63,127 nucleotides of DNA from [Clostridium] citroniae WAL-17108 (GCF_000233455.1 NZ_JH376425.1:277323-340449), one strand, 5' to 3'; positions 18,217-27,645 are shown, numbered from the stretch's first letter. Numbers and translations are program-made. The notes: a model not told the origin generated them from the sequence alone.

Positions 18217-19278
18217 TTACTTTAATATATGGATCACACCGGCCTCGTCAAGTTCCACCAGCACGGTAGCCGCAATGGGGAAAAGGAAAATGCCGGGAAG
18301 GCCCAGAAGCTTTCCTCCTGCAAAGATGCACAGCAGGGTAGCGGCCGGGGAAAGCCCCATTTGCAGGCCGATCACCTTGGGCTCCAGCGATTGGCGGATG
18401 ACAGTGATCAGCAGGTAGAGGCAGAGCAGGCCGAAGCCCAGGCTTTTGGGACCGCTGACCCAGGCTGTCAGGGCCCAGGGAAGTAAAATGGTGCCTGTAC
18501 CCAATACGGGGAGGATATCCACCAGTGTAATGAGGCAGGCGGTTGTAAATGCCATGGGTACACCCAGTATATAGAATCCTGCATAGAGTTCCGCAAAGGT
18601 CAGGGACATTAACAGGGCATAGGCCCTTATAAGGCGGCCTGTAACATTACGGGCGCTGGTCCAGGCTTGAATAAGCATGGTGCGTTTGTCTTTTGGCAGC
18701 TGGCGCAGGAGAAAAGAGATGACCTGGCGATAACTGCCGGTGAGGAAAAAAGAGGCGATCACTGTTACAAGGAGATCCACCAGCAGGGTGGGGAATCCCA
18801 CGATCACAGATGCCCCCCAGCCGATCAGGCTGGAGGAAAGGGCGCCCGCCGCATTTTCCATGGCATGTTCCAGACTGCTTCCAAGGGAGGAGATATGGAT
18901 GCTGTGTCCGGGAAAGCTGTTTTCCAGAAGGGAAAAGAATCGGGACAGACCCGGCTCCACCACCTCGCTGTAAAAGGCGGGCAGTTTTTTTCCCTGTTCC
19001 TGGATCATGGTCACGGCCTGGCTTCCTGCCAGCGCTATGATCCCAAGGATACACCCGTAAAATACCAGCAGAACCACCACAGCTGCCTGTTCCTTTCCTC
19101 TCCCCATCCGCGCTTCCAGCAGGGAGACGGCAGGATCCAGCATAGCGGCAATGGCCAGTGCCGCTATGAAAGGCATGAGCATGGGAATCAGCCGTTTAAA
19201 AAGTATGTAGCAGAGCACGCCAATGATGGAAAAGTAGACGAAGCTGATAATGAATGTCCTGCGCTTTTGAATGTCCAT
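18217..19278 (-). CDS. ytvI: AI-2E family transporter, YtvI-like
   Basis: 353 residues with about eight membrane segments and the layout of the AI-2E/PerM family. The start MDIQKRRTFIISFVYFSIIG and the conserved C-terminal block LVDILPVLGTGTILLPWAL, then VIRQSLEPKVIG, match sporulation protein YtvI. The family is thought to export small molecules or ions; YtvI is tied to sporulation in Bacilli and Clostridia. A good sigma-A promoter lies just upstream. Confidence 0.88.
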   Translation of the reverse strand: MDIQKRRTFIISFVYFSIIGVLCYILFKRLIPMLMPFIAALAIAAMLDPAVSLLEARMGRGKEQAAVVVLLVFYGCILGIIALAGSQAVTMIQEQGKKLPAFYSEVVEPGLSRFFSLLENSFPGHSIHISSLGSSLEHAMENAAGALSSSLIGWGASVIVGFPTLLVDLLVTVIASFFLTGSYRQVISFLLRQLPKDKRTMLIQAWTSARNVTGRLIRAYALLMSLTFAELYAGFYILGVPMAFTTACLITLVDILPVLGTGTILLPWALTAWVSGPKSLGFGLLCLYLLITVIRQSLEPKVIGLQMGLSPAATLLCIFAGGKLLGLPGIFLFPIAATVLVELDEAGVIHILK

Positions 19279-19309
19279 AAATTAGATTCCTGTTTATTTC
19301 ATTACCTCT

Positions 19310-19338
19310 ATTATAGGCATTCCGCAAGTCACAGTCAA
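19310..19338 (-). promoter_or_regulatory. Promoter of ytvI
   Basis: On the minus strand TTGACT (19338-19333), 17 bp, TATAAT (19315-19310). Confidence 0.75.
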
Positions 19339-19479
19339 GGAAGAATCCCCAGAAAATGGGGGACAACCCTTGGTATATTTTTTGCTGGAACAGTGTTGTT
19401 TTGCACATGTTCCTCCATATACCATTGGCATCCCCCGGAATATGAAAAATAGGGACCGCCTCCGCTGTAATTACCGGAA

Positions 19480-21384
19480 TCAGAAGCCGGCCAGCAAGCG
19501 GGTCAGAAATGAGATCCCCATACACAATGCAATGCCGGGAAGGGTGGAGATACATACGGCTGCCGCTGCCCATTTCCATCCCCTGGCCTCTCTGGCAATG
19601 GCTTTGCATGTGGTCAGGCAGGGCCAGTGAAACAGGGCAAATACCAGGGTACACATCGCAGTGGTCCAGGTCCATCCGTTGGATGTGAGCAGCTGGTGCA
19701 GAGGGAGCCCGCTGGTCATGGACACCAGGCTGTCCCCTTGCATGTATATCATGATCAGAAGGGGCAGGACCAGCTCGCTGGCAGGAAAACCCAGGATAAA
19801 TGCGGCAAGGATGATGCCGTCCATTCCCAGAAGCCGGGCGGCAGGGTCCAGAACGCCGGTAAAAAAGGAGAGAAGACTGGGCCCGTTTACCCCCTGGGAT
19901 GCAAAGGCCAGCGCAAACCCGTCAGACCCTGTGTAGATCACATTGGCCAGGAACCAGATAAGGATTCCGGCAGGAACAGAAGCCTTGACGGCGCGGGCCA
20001 CCATGACCAGGGTCCTGTTCAGCAGGGAGCGCAGAGCGGAGGCCGTGATCCTCGGCTTCCTGTACGGCGGCATTTCCAGGACAAAAGCAGAGGGAAGTCC
20101 CTTTAATGCGGTACGGGATAAAAGCCAGGAAATTCCCAGGGCCATGTAGACTGCGGACAGCAGCAGGATGGCAAAAAACAGGGCGCAGGCCAGGGAGCCG
20201 GCCACAGAGTCAACCGGGGCTGAAGCAAAAAACAGGGGGATCAGGGCAATAAAAATGGGAAGCCGGCCGCAGCAGGGAACCATGGAACTGGTCAGCACGG
20301 CTGCCATGCGCTCCCTGGGAGAGCGGATCGCCCTGCAGCAGGCCACGCCCGCGGCGTTGCATCCCAGTCCCAGAGCCATGGAAAGGCAGTGTCCTCCGCA
20401 GGAACTGCATTTTTCCAATACAGGATCCATGACGCAGGCTGCCCTGGGCAGGAAGCCCAGGTCCTCCAGCAGGGTAAAGCAAAAGAAGAAGACGGTAAGC
20501 GGGGGAAACATCACGGCCACGGCCCAGGACATGGCCCTGAATCCCCCGTGGATCAGGCTTCCCGTGACCCATGGAGCTGTTCCCAGATAAGTCATGATCA
20601 TGTCCAGGCGGTTTTCCAGCCGTGCCAGCGCATCCCACAGGATCCGCGATGGAAGGCCGGAGGCAGCCATGGTCAGCCTGAGCACCGCGGCCAGGGCCAG
20701 CAGCAGTATGACTTTTCCCAGAACCGGGCTGGTGAGCAGATGATCCGCTATGACCCTGCGTGCTCCGGAAGCAGCGGATATGACGGTAATACATTCGCGG
20801 GTCAGATTTTTAGGGGAAAAGTCCAGACAGTCATAGGAAAACATCTGACTGTTGGACGGCTTTGCCGCATAGTGGATGGCTGTCTTTATATCATCCAGGT
20901 GCCTTTGTTTTCTGGCGCAGCAGGGAATGACGGGGATTTGAAGCACATCCTCCAGAAGGTTAAAGTCAATGAGGATTCCCTGACGCAGGGCTTCATCACA
21001 AAAATTCACACACAGTACAATGGGGGTGTTGGTTTCTTCCTGAGCCGCCCGCTTCACAACCTGCTTGAGAAGATGGAGGCCCATCTCCAGCCGGGTGGCG
21101 TCAGCCACCACAGCGATCACATCAGGCCGTACCGGAAACAGGGGAACAGGGGTCTGTTTCCGGTACGGCGCAGGGAAGGCCTCCCTGGGAAGGGAATAGA
21201 TGCCTGGAAGGTCCATGAGCAGGTAGGTGGTATCACAGTACCGGTAGGTTCCCCGGCCGGGTGTACCGTCATCCCCCCACCAGCCGCCGGTATAGCGGCA
21301 TTTACCTGTAAGACCGTTAAATATCGTGCTTTTTCCCGCTTTGGGACTGCCTGTAAGAGCAATGACACTGCATCCATTTTCCAT
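19480..21384 (-). CDS. feoB: Ferrous iron transporter B
   Basis: 634 residues. An N-terminal G domain has Walker A TGSPKAGKST (canonical FeoB has GNPNVGKT/S), a G3 motif MDLPGIYSL and a G4-like CVNFCDEA. The C-terminal membrane domain has the FeoB gate blocks (GCNAAGVACCRAIRSPRER, then MVPCCGRLPIFIAL). It is shorter than typical FeoB (about 700 or more), mostly in the G domain and loops. It imports Fe(II). No feoA adjoins; a FeoA-like gene lies about 8 kb away at 29616. The start ATG is 26 bases below a terminator-like hairpin. With this GSPKAGKST variant the protein belongs to a diverged FeoB subgroup, so metal specificity is less certain. Confidence 0.88.
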   Translation of the reverse strand: MENGCSVIALTGSPKAGKSTIFNGLTGKCRYTGGWWGDDGTPGRGTYRYCDTTYLLMDLPGIYSLPREAFPAPYRKQTPVPLFPVRPDVIAVVADATRLEMGLHLLKQVVKRAAQEETNTPIVLCVNFCDEALRQGILIDFNLLEDVLQIPVIPCCARKQRHLDDIKTAIHYAAKPSNSQMFSYDCLDFSPKNLTRECITVISAASGARRVIADHLLTSPVLGKVILLLALAAVLRLTMAASGLPSRILWDALARLENRLDMIMTYLGTAPWVTGSLIHGGFRAMSWAVAVMFPPLTVFFFCFTLLEDLGFLPRAACVMDPVLEKCSSCGGHCLSMALGLGCNAAGVACCRAIRSPRERMAAVLTSSMVPCCGRLPIFIALIPLFFASAPVDSVAGSLACALFFAILLLSAVYMALGISWLLSRTALKGLPSAFVLEMPPYRKPRITASALRSLLNRTLVMVARAVKASVPAGILIWFLANVIYTGSDGFALAFASQGVNGPSLLSFFTGVLDPAARLLGMDGIILAAFILGFPASELVLPLLIMIYMQGDSLVSMTSGLPLHQLLTSNGWTWTTAMCTLVFALFHWPCLTTCKAIAREARGWKWAAAAVCISTLPGIALCMGISFLTRLLAGF

Positions 21385-21407
21385 TGAATCACTCCATATA
21401 TATAAAA

Positions 21408-21425
21408 TCCGCCACAGAGGGCGGA
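21408..21425 (-). terminator. Terminator-like hairpin in the feoB leader
   Basis: On the minus strand TCCGCC pairs with GGCGGA around a 6-base loop, followed by ATTTTATATATA just before the feoB ribosome binding site. It could act as an attenuator or hold the leader open. The short stem makes this tentative. Confidence 0.35.
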
Positions 21426-21556
21426 GCAGTTCTTATAATTACATATGCCGCAGAAATACCTCTGTGCAAGGCCCGATACCGGGTTGCGCAAATAACCGTG
21501 AAAACTCCCCCGGTCCGGGGGCATTCATATCACATATGACAGGATGAATCCACTGC

Positions 21557-21585
21557 TTGACGGCAGAATCGATATCAACTATACT
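21557..21585 (+). promoter_or_regulatory. Promoter of the DUF6483-helicase unit
   Basis: TTGACG at 21557-21562, exactly 17 bp, TATACT at 21580-21585; a strong sigma-A-type promoter about 60 bases before the first gene. Confidence 0.8.
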
Positions 21586-21651
21586 TATACGCAGTACTGG
21601 AGCGAGTTTGAACATCACTCTAATTCAAAAACAATCAGGAGATGAACGGTT

Positions 21652-22047
21652 ATGGGATATCAGGACGATTATGTTATGAGAACGATCAGTGATCTGGTAA
21701 GGGCCATTGCAAGGCTGGTGCTGGGCAAGAACGATATTGATTATGAACTGCCGGAGGACGAGGAAAAGTATACCCCTCTGGACAGGACATACCGTCAGTT
21801 AAAGGATCTGGCGGATGCGGGTGACATTAACGAGGCTGAGAATTTTCTTTCCGACCAGCTGGACCCTCCGGACCTGGATTGTCTGGAGATGGCCCTTACT
21901 TTTTATATGTATCTGAACCAGTTTAATGATGACATCCTTTACCAGGCCAACTATTCCAGGGAAGAGATTGTGGATGGCATTAACAGCGTATGCGCGGAGT
22001 ACGGTATTTCCGGCTTTGAGCATTTCGTAGATACGACCATGGTTTAG
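21652..22047 (+). CDS. DUF6483 family protein
   Basis: 131 residues, soluble, acidic, helical. The start MGYQDDYVMRTISDLVRAIA, then LGK, and the segment LADAGDINEAENFL match the DUF6483 family of Clostridia, whose function is unknown. The repeat-like helices suggest a small TPR-like adaptor. It is the first gene of a unit with the helicase that follows 13 bases later. Confidence 0.75.
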   Translation: MGYQDDYVMRTISDLVRAIARLVLGKNDIDYELPEDEEKYTPLDRTYRQLKDLADAGDINEAENFLSDQLDPPDLDCLEMALTFYMYLNQFNDDILYQANYSREEIVDGINSVCAEYGISGFEHFVDTTMV

Positions 22048-22060
22048 AAAGAGAGTGTTC

Positions 22061-24067
22061 ATGGAGATAAAGAAGGAGTGCGCCCAGTTTCTGGGGGAGT
22101 ACTATAAGGAACTGTTTTTTGGAAATGTGAACAAGCGCTACCGGGCCATGACCGGGGCGGAATTAAAGAAGCGCCTGCGCCGCCTGACAGAGGAGAACTT
22201 AAAGCCCGTTGAAAAGGCCAATGAGCTCAGTGATATCCATGCCATGCTGTCCAAAGTCTGTGCCTGTCTCATGCGCAAGGAGGGGAACCTGCCTCCGGGA
22301 CCGGCGGTGGAGGAATGGGAAAAGAACTGCGCCTCCATGGGGGAGTTCTGCGAGGCGCTGGCAAGAAAGGATCTGGAATATCTGTCCGGCCTGTCACTGG
22401 AGGAACTGGAGCATGTGCTGAAGATGCAGGGCATCCGCCGCTATCTTCTGACCAATTCACTGGAACGGGCCTATCAGCTGTTCTATATACCCAAAACCAT
22501 AAAAAAGGGAATACGGGAATCCGTGAACCAGAAGCCGGAGGAGGAATACCCCGGAGCCAGGGAGATGAAGCGAAGGTTTATCCTCCATGTGGGGCCTACC
22601 AACAGCGGTAAGACCCACGATGCCCTGGAGCGCCTGAAGGAGTGCGGCCATGGAGCGTATTTCGGTCCCTTAAGGCTTCTGGCTCTGGAGGTTTACGACA
22701 AGCTGAACGCAGAAGGACTGCCCTGTTCCATGATAACAGGGGAGGAGACCCTGGAGGTGCCCGGTTCGATCTGCCAGTCCTGTACCGTGGAAATGCTCAA
22801 TGACCATGAATATTTTGACATTGTGGTGGTGGACGAGTGCCAGATGATCGCAGATCCATATAGGGGACATAACTGGACCAGGGCCGTGCTGGGACTTCGG
22901 GCTGATGAGATACATCTGTGCATGGCGCCGGAGGCGGAGGATATTGTGGTCCAGATGATCAAGCGGTGCGGTGATCAGTACCGGGTGGTGCGCCATAAGA
23001 GGAATACAAGGCTGACCATGGAGTCCAAACCATATAATCTGAAGAGGGACCTGAAAAAAGGAGATGCATTGATCGTATTTTCCAAGAAATCAGTGCTGGC
23101 CCTGGCAGCCCATCTGGAAAACGAAGGGATCCACTGCAGCGTTATATACGGAAGCCTTCCTCCTGCCACCAGAAGGGAACAGGTCCGCCGTTTCCTTGCA
23201 AAAGAGACAGAGGTTGTGGTCAGCACGGATGCCATTGGAATGGGGCTCAACCTTCCCATCCGCAGGATCGTGTTTGTGGAAACCAGGAAATTCGATGGCG
23301 TGAACAAGCGCACCCTGACTCCGGAGGAGATCAAGCAGATCGCGGGCAGGGCGGGCAGGTTCGGCCTGTATGATGAGGGATTTGTCTCGGCCATTGATGA
23401 GCCGGAGGTGATCCGGGACGGACTGTCCCGGCTGCCTATTCCCATTATGAAAGCGTATGTGGGATTCCCGGAACAGCTTTTAAACCTGCCTGCTGAGATT
23501 GATACCCTGGTAAAGATCTGGGCATCCATGGACACCCCATCTATCTATGAGAAGATGGAGGTGGATGAGCTGCTGGCATTGTATATGACGTTTGAACATG
23601 TGCACCAGAATGATATAGAGGATTTCACCAGACAGGAGATCTATAAACTGATCACCTGTTCCATTGATATAGATAATAAGATGGTCATGGATCTTTGGAA
23701 GGATTACTGCAGGGATTACAGGGAAATGGAAGAACTGGAATTCCCTTACAGTCCCGGGGATGACCTGTATGACCTGGAGAGCTATTATAAGATGCTGGAT
23801 CTGTATTTCCAGTTTTCCAGAAAAGCGGGACTGCCTGTGCAGACCGAGAATCTGGCCGAGGAGCGGCGCCGGACAGAAGAAGAGATCAGCCGTATCCTGA
23901 AAACAGAATGTGCCAGCTATTCCCGCAAGTGTTCTGCCTGCGGAAAAGAGCTGTCATGGGATTACCCCTTCTCCGTATGTGAGAGATGTTTTGAGAGGGG
24001 TAAGATAAACCGCGCCCACAACCGCGGGGGGCGCCGGCACTCGCCGGGCACAGTGGGGCGTGTATGA
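22061..24067 (+). CDS. Suv3-like superfamily 2 helicase
   Basis: 668 residues. The helicase core begins near residue 170: motif I GPTNSGKT at about 178-185, a DECQM Walker B variant, VSTDAIGMGLNLP (motif V) and QIAGRAGRFG (motif VI). GPTNSGKT, DECQM and the IAGRAGR block are hallmarks of Suv3-type RNA helicases, best known from mitochondria as the partner of a 3' exoribonuclease in the degradosome. The N-terminal 170 residues are helical and unassigned. A zinc-ribbon-like Cys pair motif (CSACGKELSWDYPFSVCERC) closes the protein at about 626-649. The start at 22061 is preceded by AGAAAGAGAG; GTG at 22055 is possible. It probably acts in RNA turnover, by family analogy. Confidence 0.85.
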   Translation: MEIKKECAQFLGEYYKELFFGNVNKRYRAMTGAELKKRLRRLTEENLKPVEKANELSDIHAMLSKVCACLMRKEGNLPPGPAVEEWEKNCASMGEFCEALARKDLEYLSGLSLEELEHVLKMQGIRRYLLTNSLERAYQLFYIPKTIKKGIRESVNQKPEEEYPGAREMKRRFILHVGPTNSGKTHDALERLKECGHGAYFGPLRLLALEVYDKLNAEGLPCSMITGEETLEVPGSICQSCTVEMLNDHEYFDIVVVDECQMIADPYRGHNWTRAVLGLRADEIHLCMAPEAEDIVVQMIKRCGDQYRVVRHKRNTRLTMESKPYNLKRDLKKGDALIVFSKKSVLALAAHLENEGIHCSVIYGSLPPATRREQVRRFLAKETEVVVSTDAIGMGLNLPIRRIVFVETRKFDGVNKRTLTPEEIKQIAGRAGRFGLYDEGFVSAIDEPEVIRDGLSRLPIPIMKAYVGFPEQLLNLPAEIDTLVKIWASMDTPSIYEKMEVDELLALYMTFEHVHQNDIEDFTRQEIYKLITCSIDIDNKMVMDLWKDYCRDYREMEELEFPYSPGDDLYDLESYYKMLDLYFQFSRKAGLPVQTENLAEERRRTEEEISRILKTECASYSRKCSACGKELSWDYPFSVCERCFERGKINRAHNRGGRRHSPGTVGRV

Positions 24068-24097
24068 TAAAAGTGAGAGAGGCAAAGGAGGAAGAAA

Positions 24098-25363
24098 ATG
24101 GAAAGTAAACGTATCATTCAGGTGGAGGACAAGGTGCCCATTAAACTGCTGGTCCCTCTGAGCATTCAGCACATGTTTGCCATGTTCGGAGCGTCCATCC
24201 TGGTGCCGTTCCTGTTTGGCATCAGCCCGGCAGTGGTGCTGTTTATGAACGGCATGGGAACTCTGCTGTTTATCTTTGTGACAAAGGGAAAGGCGCCTGC
24301 ATATCTGGGATCCAGTTTTGCATTCCTGGCACCTGCGGGTGTGGTTATCAGCAGCTTCGGGGAGTCAGGATATGCTTATGCCCTGGGCGGTTTCGTGGTA
24401 GTGGGGTTTTGCGGATGTATCCTTGCGTTTATAGTGTATAAGTTCGGCACGGAGTGGATCGATGTAGTTCTGCCCCCGGCTGCCATGGGACCGGTTGTGG
24501 CCCTGATCGGACTTGAACTTTCCGGCAATGCGGCCCAGAATGCAGGCCTTTTGGACGAAGTCATGGATCCTAAAAAGATCATTGTGTTTATGATCACTTT
24601 GGGCACCGCGGTATTTGGTTCCATTTTGTTTAGGAAATTCTTTTCCGTTATTCCTATCCTGATCGCGGTCATAGCAGGGTATGTGGCGGCATTTGCATGC
24701 GGACTTCTGGATTTTACGGCGGTGGCAGCAGCTCCTGTATTTGCCCTTCCTAATTTTTCCAGACCCAAATTCAACCTGGATGCCATTATGACCATCCTTC
24801 CGGTGCTTTTGGTCATTACCTCAGAACACATTGGCCATCAGGTGGTGACCAGCAAGATCGTGGGCCGTGACCTGTTAAAGGATCCCGGGCTTCACCGTTC
24901 CCTGTTCGGAGACAACTTCTCCACCATGATCTCAGGCCTCATCGGTTCCGTTCCCACCACCACTTACGGTGAGAACATCGGTGTTATGGCCATTACCAGG
25001 GTATACAGCGTGCGCGTGATCGCCGGCGCGGCAGTGCTCTCCATTGTATGCTCCTTTATAGGAAAACTGTCCACCCTGATCAGTACCATTCCGGGACCTG
25101 TGATCGGAGGCATTTCCTTCCTTCTGTACGGTATGATCGGTACCTCGGGCCTGCGGATCCTGGTGGATTCCAGGGTGGATTACGGCAACTCCAGGAACCT
25201 GGCCCTGACCTCGGTCATCTTTGTCACCGGCCTTTCAGGAATTGCTGTAAAGATCGGCAATATCCAGCTCACCGGCATGGTACTGGCCTGTGTGGTGGGG
25301 ATGATCTTAAGCCTGGTATTCTACCTTCTGGATTATTTCCACCTGACCAATGACCAGGAATGA
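24098..25363 (+). CDS. uraA: Uracil permease, NCS2 family
   Basis: 421 residues with about 12-14 membrane segments. The N-terminal block KLLVPLSIQHMFAMFGASI, then VPFLFGISPAVVLF, and the substrate-binding helix blocks (TSEHIGHQVVTSKIVGRDLL; GSVPTTTYGENIGVMAITRV) are UraA/PyrP signatures. It takes up uracil with protons. It follows the helicase by 30 bases; a good AAGGAGGAAG site precedes the ATG. No PyrR-type attenuator is seen. Confidence 0.92.
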   Translation: MESKRIIQVEDKVPIKLLVPLSIQHMFAMFGASILVPFLFGISPAVVLFMNGMGTLLFIFVTKGKAPAYLGSSFAFLAPAGVVISSFGESGYAYALGGFVVVGFCGCILAFIVYKFGTEWIDVVLPPAAMGPVVALIGLELSGNAAQNAGLLDEVMDPKKIIVFMITLGTAVFGSILFRKFFSVIPILIAVIAGYVAAFACGLLDFTAVAAAPVFALPNFSRPKFNLDAIMTILPVLLVITSEHIGHQVVTSKIVGRDLLKDPGLHRSLFGDNFSTMISGLIGSVPTTTYGENIGVMAITRVYSVRVIAGAAVLSIVCSFIGKLSTLISTIPGPVIGGISFLLYGMIGTSGLRILVDSRVDYGNSRNLALTSVIFVTGLSGIAVKIGNIQLTGMVLACVVGMILSLVFYLLDYFHLTNDQE

Positions 25364-25370
25364 AAAGTCA

Positions 25371-25399
25371 TTGACATTTAGGGGAATTTCTGCAATAAT
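25371..25399 (+). promoter_or_regulatory. Promoter of the T-box / iorAB operon
   Basis: TTGACA at 25371-25376, 17-bp spacer, AATAAT at 25394-25399, immediately after the uraA stop. Confidence 0.75.
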
Positions 25400-25424
25400 A
25401 ACTGATAAAGTAGAGTTTTAAACC

Positions 25425-25710
25425 GATGAAGCGGAGATCAAACCGTAAAGGGCATTCACAGAGAGCAGGGGATGGTGGGATCCCTGTAATAGGCCGGACG
25501 GCAAATGGACCGCTGAGGGAAAGGTGAAAGTCAGACCAGGAGCAGCCCCTGCGGCTGTCATGAACTGGGATCTGTATCAGTATCCGGACCGCAGGCCTGC
25601 GTTAAAGGCAGAATATGTGTTGGCATATTTGTTGAAGCGGTAAACAGATAAGGTGGTATTGCAGGTATTGTATATTCAGACCTGTCCTTTCTTGAAGGGC
25701 AGGTCTTTTT
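25425..25710 (+). promoter_or_regulatory. T-box riboswitch leader, specifier UGG (tRNA-Trp)
   Basis: This leader has the T-box parts in order. Stem I base: GCGG (25431-25434) with CCGC (25510-25513). Upper stem: CCGT (25443-25446) with ACGG (25498-25501). Between them on the 3' side lies CAAATGGA, so the specifier codon is UGG at 25506-25508, followed by the usual purine. The AG-rich bulge ACAGAGAGC (25458-25466) and a GGTG-bearing terminal loop follow. The T-box sequence is AAGGTGGTATTGCAGG near 25650-25665, whose CAGGT can pair with ACCTG of the terminator to form the antiterminator. Uncharged tRNA-Trp should therefore permit transcription of iorA-iorB-ligase. One caution: the acceptor-pairing element reads UGGU, so the tRNA discriminator base should be A, or G through wobble. 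Confidence 0.88.
25678..25710 (+). terminator. T-box-controlled terminator
   Basis: AGACCTG-T-CCTT pairs with AAGG-G-CAGGTCT around a short loop, followed by TTTTT. It is the regulated terminator of the T-box leader, 43 bases before iorA. Confidence 0.85.
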
Positions 25711-25752
25711 GTACATAAATATATCATCTGACCATACGGAAGGAGAGAGGTA

Positions 25753-27621
25753 ATGTCCAAATCATTTTTAATGGGAAATGAAGCAATCGGCCTGGGAGCC
25801 ATCAGAGCCGGCGTGCGGGTGGTTTCCGGATATCCCGGGACACCGTCCACAGAGGTCCTTGAGACAGTGGCAAAGCATAACCCGGGCGATATTTATGTGG
25901 AGTGGTCTGTAAATGAAAAAGCGGGAATGGAGGTGGCTGCCGCGGCTGCCTATACAGGGGCCAGAACCATGGTGACCATGAAGCAGGTAGGGTTAAACGT
26001 GGCCTCAGACCCCCTTATGAGTCTGGCCTATGTGGGAGTAAAGGGAGGCATGGTGGTGATGGTGGCGGATGATCCAGGTCCCATTTCCTCCCAGACAGAG
26101 CAGGATACACGCTGCTTCGGCCAGTTTTCCAAACTTCCGGTCTTTGATCCCAGTTCCCCGGAGGAGGCGTATGAGATGATCGGGGATGCCTTTGAGTATT
26201 CGGAAAAATACCACACGCCCGTGCTGTTCCGCCCCACCACAAGGATCTGCCATGGCTGTGCCAGTGTGGAGTTAAAAGAACGTGTCTGTCTTCCGGAACC
26301 CGAGGGTTTTGTGAAAGATTCCAATAAATGGGTGATCTTTCCACGCCTGTCCAACGCCAACCACAGGATGATAGAGGAGCGCAATCCTGTGATCGGCGAG
26401 GATTTCAGCTCTTATCGGTTCAATCTGCTGCACAGGGAGAATGAGGAATCGGGAAAGGGGATTATCACCCACGGCATCAACTATGAGTCTGTGATGGAAG
26501 CCCTGAACGGCTATCAGGGGGTCCGTGTCCTCAAGATCTCCACCCCCAACCCCATGCCGGAGAAGCTGATGCTGGAGTTTATGGACGGCCTTAAGGAGGT
26601 CATGGCAGTGGAGGAACTGGATCCTGTGCTGGAGCAGGAACTTCTGCTTCTGTGCGGAAAGCACCATCTGGATGTGAATGTCAGGGGGAAGCTGACAAGG
26701 GATGTCCAAAGCGCGGGTGAGAACAGTGTGGAATCTGTTAGAAATGTGCTGGAGGCATATTTGGGCCGTCCTTACATAGAATACCTGGAAAAAATCGGGG
26801 CGGCCCATCCGGTTTCCCCGCTCCCGGTTCCGCCTCTCCCCATCCGTCCTCCCGTGTTGTGTGCCGGATGTCCTCACAGGGCTTCCTTTTATGCAGTGAA
26901 GCGGGCCATGGAAAAGCTGAACCGGAATCTGGCTCAGGGCCAAAAGCCGGTGGAGGGGATCTACTGCGGCGATATCGGCTGCTATACCCTGGGGAATGCG
27001 AAGCCCTTGGATATGGTGGATACCTGTCTCTGTATGGGGGCTGGCATAACCATGGCCCAGGGTATGCAGAGAGTGGAGCCTGACAAGCGGTATTTTTCCT
27101 TTGTGGGAGATTCCACCTTTTTTGCCTCCGGCCTTACAGGCATTGTCAATGCGGTGTACAATGAAGCAAACCTGACCCTGTGCATTCTGGACAATTCCAC
27201 CACGGCCATGACCGGGCACCAGCCCCATCCGGGCACCGGGCATACCATGATGGGACAGGTGGTGGATAAGATCGATATAACAAAGGTGCTGGAAGGCATC
27301 GGTGTCAGGAACATTGTGACAGTGGATGCACTGGATCTGGACCAGTGTGTGGACGCCGTACTGGAGATTTCAGCTAAAAAGGGAGTGGGTGCCGTGATAT
27401 TTAAGGCGCCCTGCATTGCCGTTGTAAAAACCTCCAAAAAGTGCAGGATCGTGGAGGATAAGTGTGTGAACTGCCGGACCTGTATCAATGAGATCGGCTG
27501 CCCGGCCCTGGTCCTGGACGGGGATATGGTGAGGATCGATGCCGGACTCTGCAATGGATGCGGACTCTGCGGCCAGATCTGTACAGTGGAAGCCATAGAG
27601 CCTGTAGATGAAGGCTGCTAA
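25753..27621 (+). CDS. iorA: Indolepyruvate:ferredoxin oxidoreductase, alpha subunit
   Basis: 622 residues, the standard length. An N-terminal pyrimidine-binding domain (MGNEAIGLGAIRAGVRVVSG, then YPGTPSTEV), a thiamin-pyrophosphate domain (CAGCPHRASFY; GDIGCYTLG; FVGDSTFFASG, then LDNSTTAMTGHQPHPG) and a C-terminal two-cluster ferredoxin domain (CVNCRTC, CNGCGLCGQIC) are present. The enzyme interconverts arylpyruvates and arylacetyl-CoA plus CO2 with ferredoxin. It heads an operon with iorB and an acid-CoA ligase under a Trp T-box. Induction on Trp shortage favours the reductive, pyruvate-forming direction, an inference set out in the findings. Confidence 0.95.
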   Translation: MSKSFLMGNEAIGLGAIRAGVRVVSGYPGTPSTEVLETVAKHNPGDIYVEWSVNEKAGMEVAAAAAYTGARTMVTMKQVGLNVASDPLMSLAYVGVKGGMVVMVADDPGPISSQTEQDTRCFGQFSKLPVFDPSSPEEAYEMIGDAFEYSEKYHTPVLFRPTTRICHGCASVELKERVCLPEPEGFVKDSNKWVIFPRLSNANHRMIEERNPVIGEDFSSYRFNLLHRENEESGKGIITHGINYESVMEALNGYQGVRVLKISTPNPMPEKLMLEFMDGLKEVMAVEELDPVLEQELLLLCGKHHLDVNVRGKLTRDVQSAGENSVESVRNVLEAYLGRPYIEYLEKIGAAHPVSPLPVPPLPIRPPVLCAGCPHRASFYAVKRAMEKLNRNLAQGQKPVEGIYCGDIGCYTLGNAKPLDMVDTCLCMGAGITMAQGMQRVEPDKRYFSFVGDSTFFASGLTGIVNAVYNEANLTLCILDNSTTAMTGHQPHPGTGHTMMGQVVDKIDITKVLEGIGVRNIVTVDALDLDQCVDAVLEISAKKGVGAVIFKAPCIAVVKTSKKCRIVEDKCVNCRTCINEIGCPALVLDGDMVRIDAGLCNGCGLCGQICTVEAIEPVDEGC

Positions 27622-27645
27622 GTGCTCATAACTAGGAGGATGGAT

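Noticed and set aside
20389..21387. Plus-strand 332-codon frame opposite feoB
   Set aside because: FeoB motifs are clear on the other strand; the product here is Gly/Gln/His-rich without a domain.
25400..25752. Cobalamin or SAM riboswitch in place of a T-box
   Set aside because: No B12-box or SAM core; instead AGAGAG, a GGTG loop, the GGTGGTA T-box core and a paired terminator are present.
26272..27243. Minus-strand 323-codon frame opposite iorA
   Set aside because: Shadow of a well-supported enzyme gene; no initiation signals.
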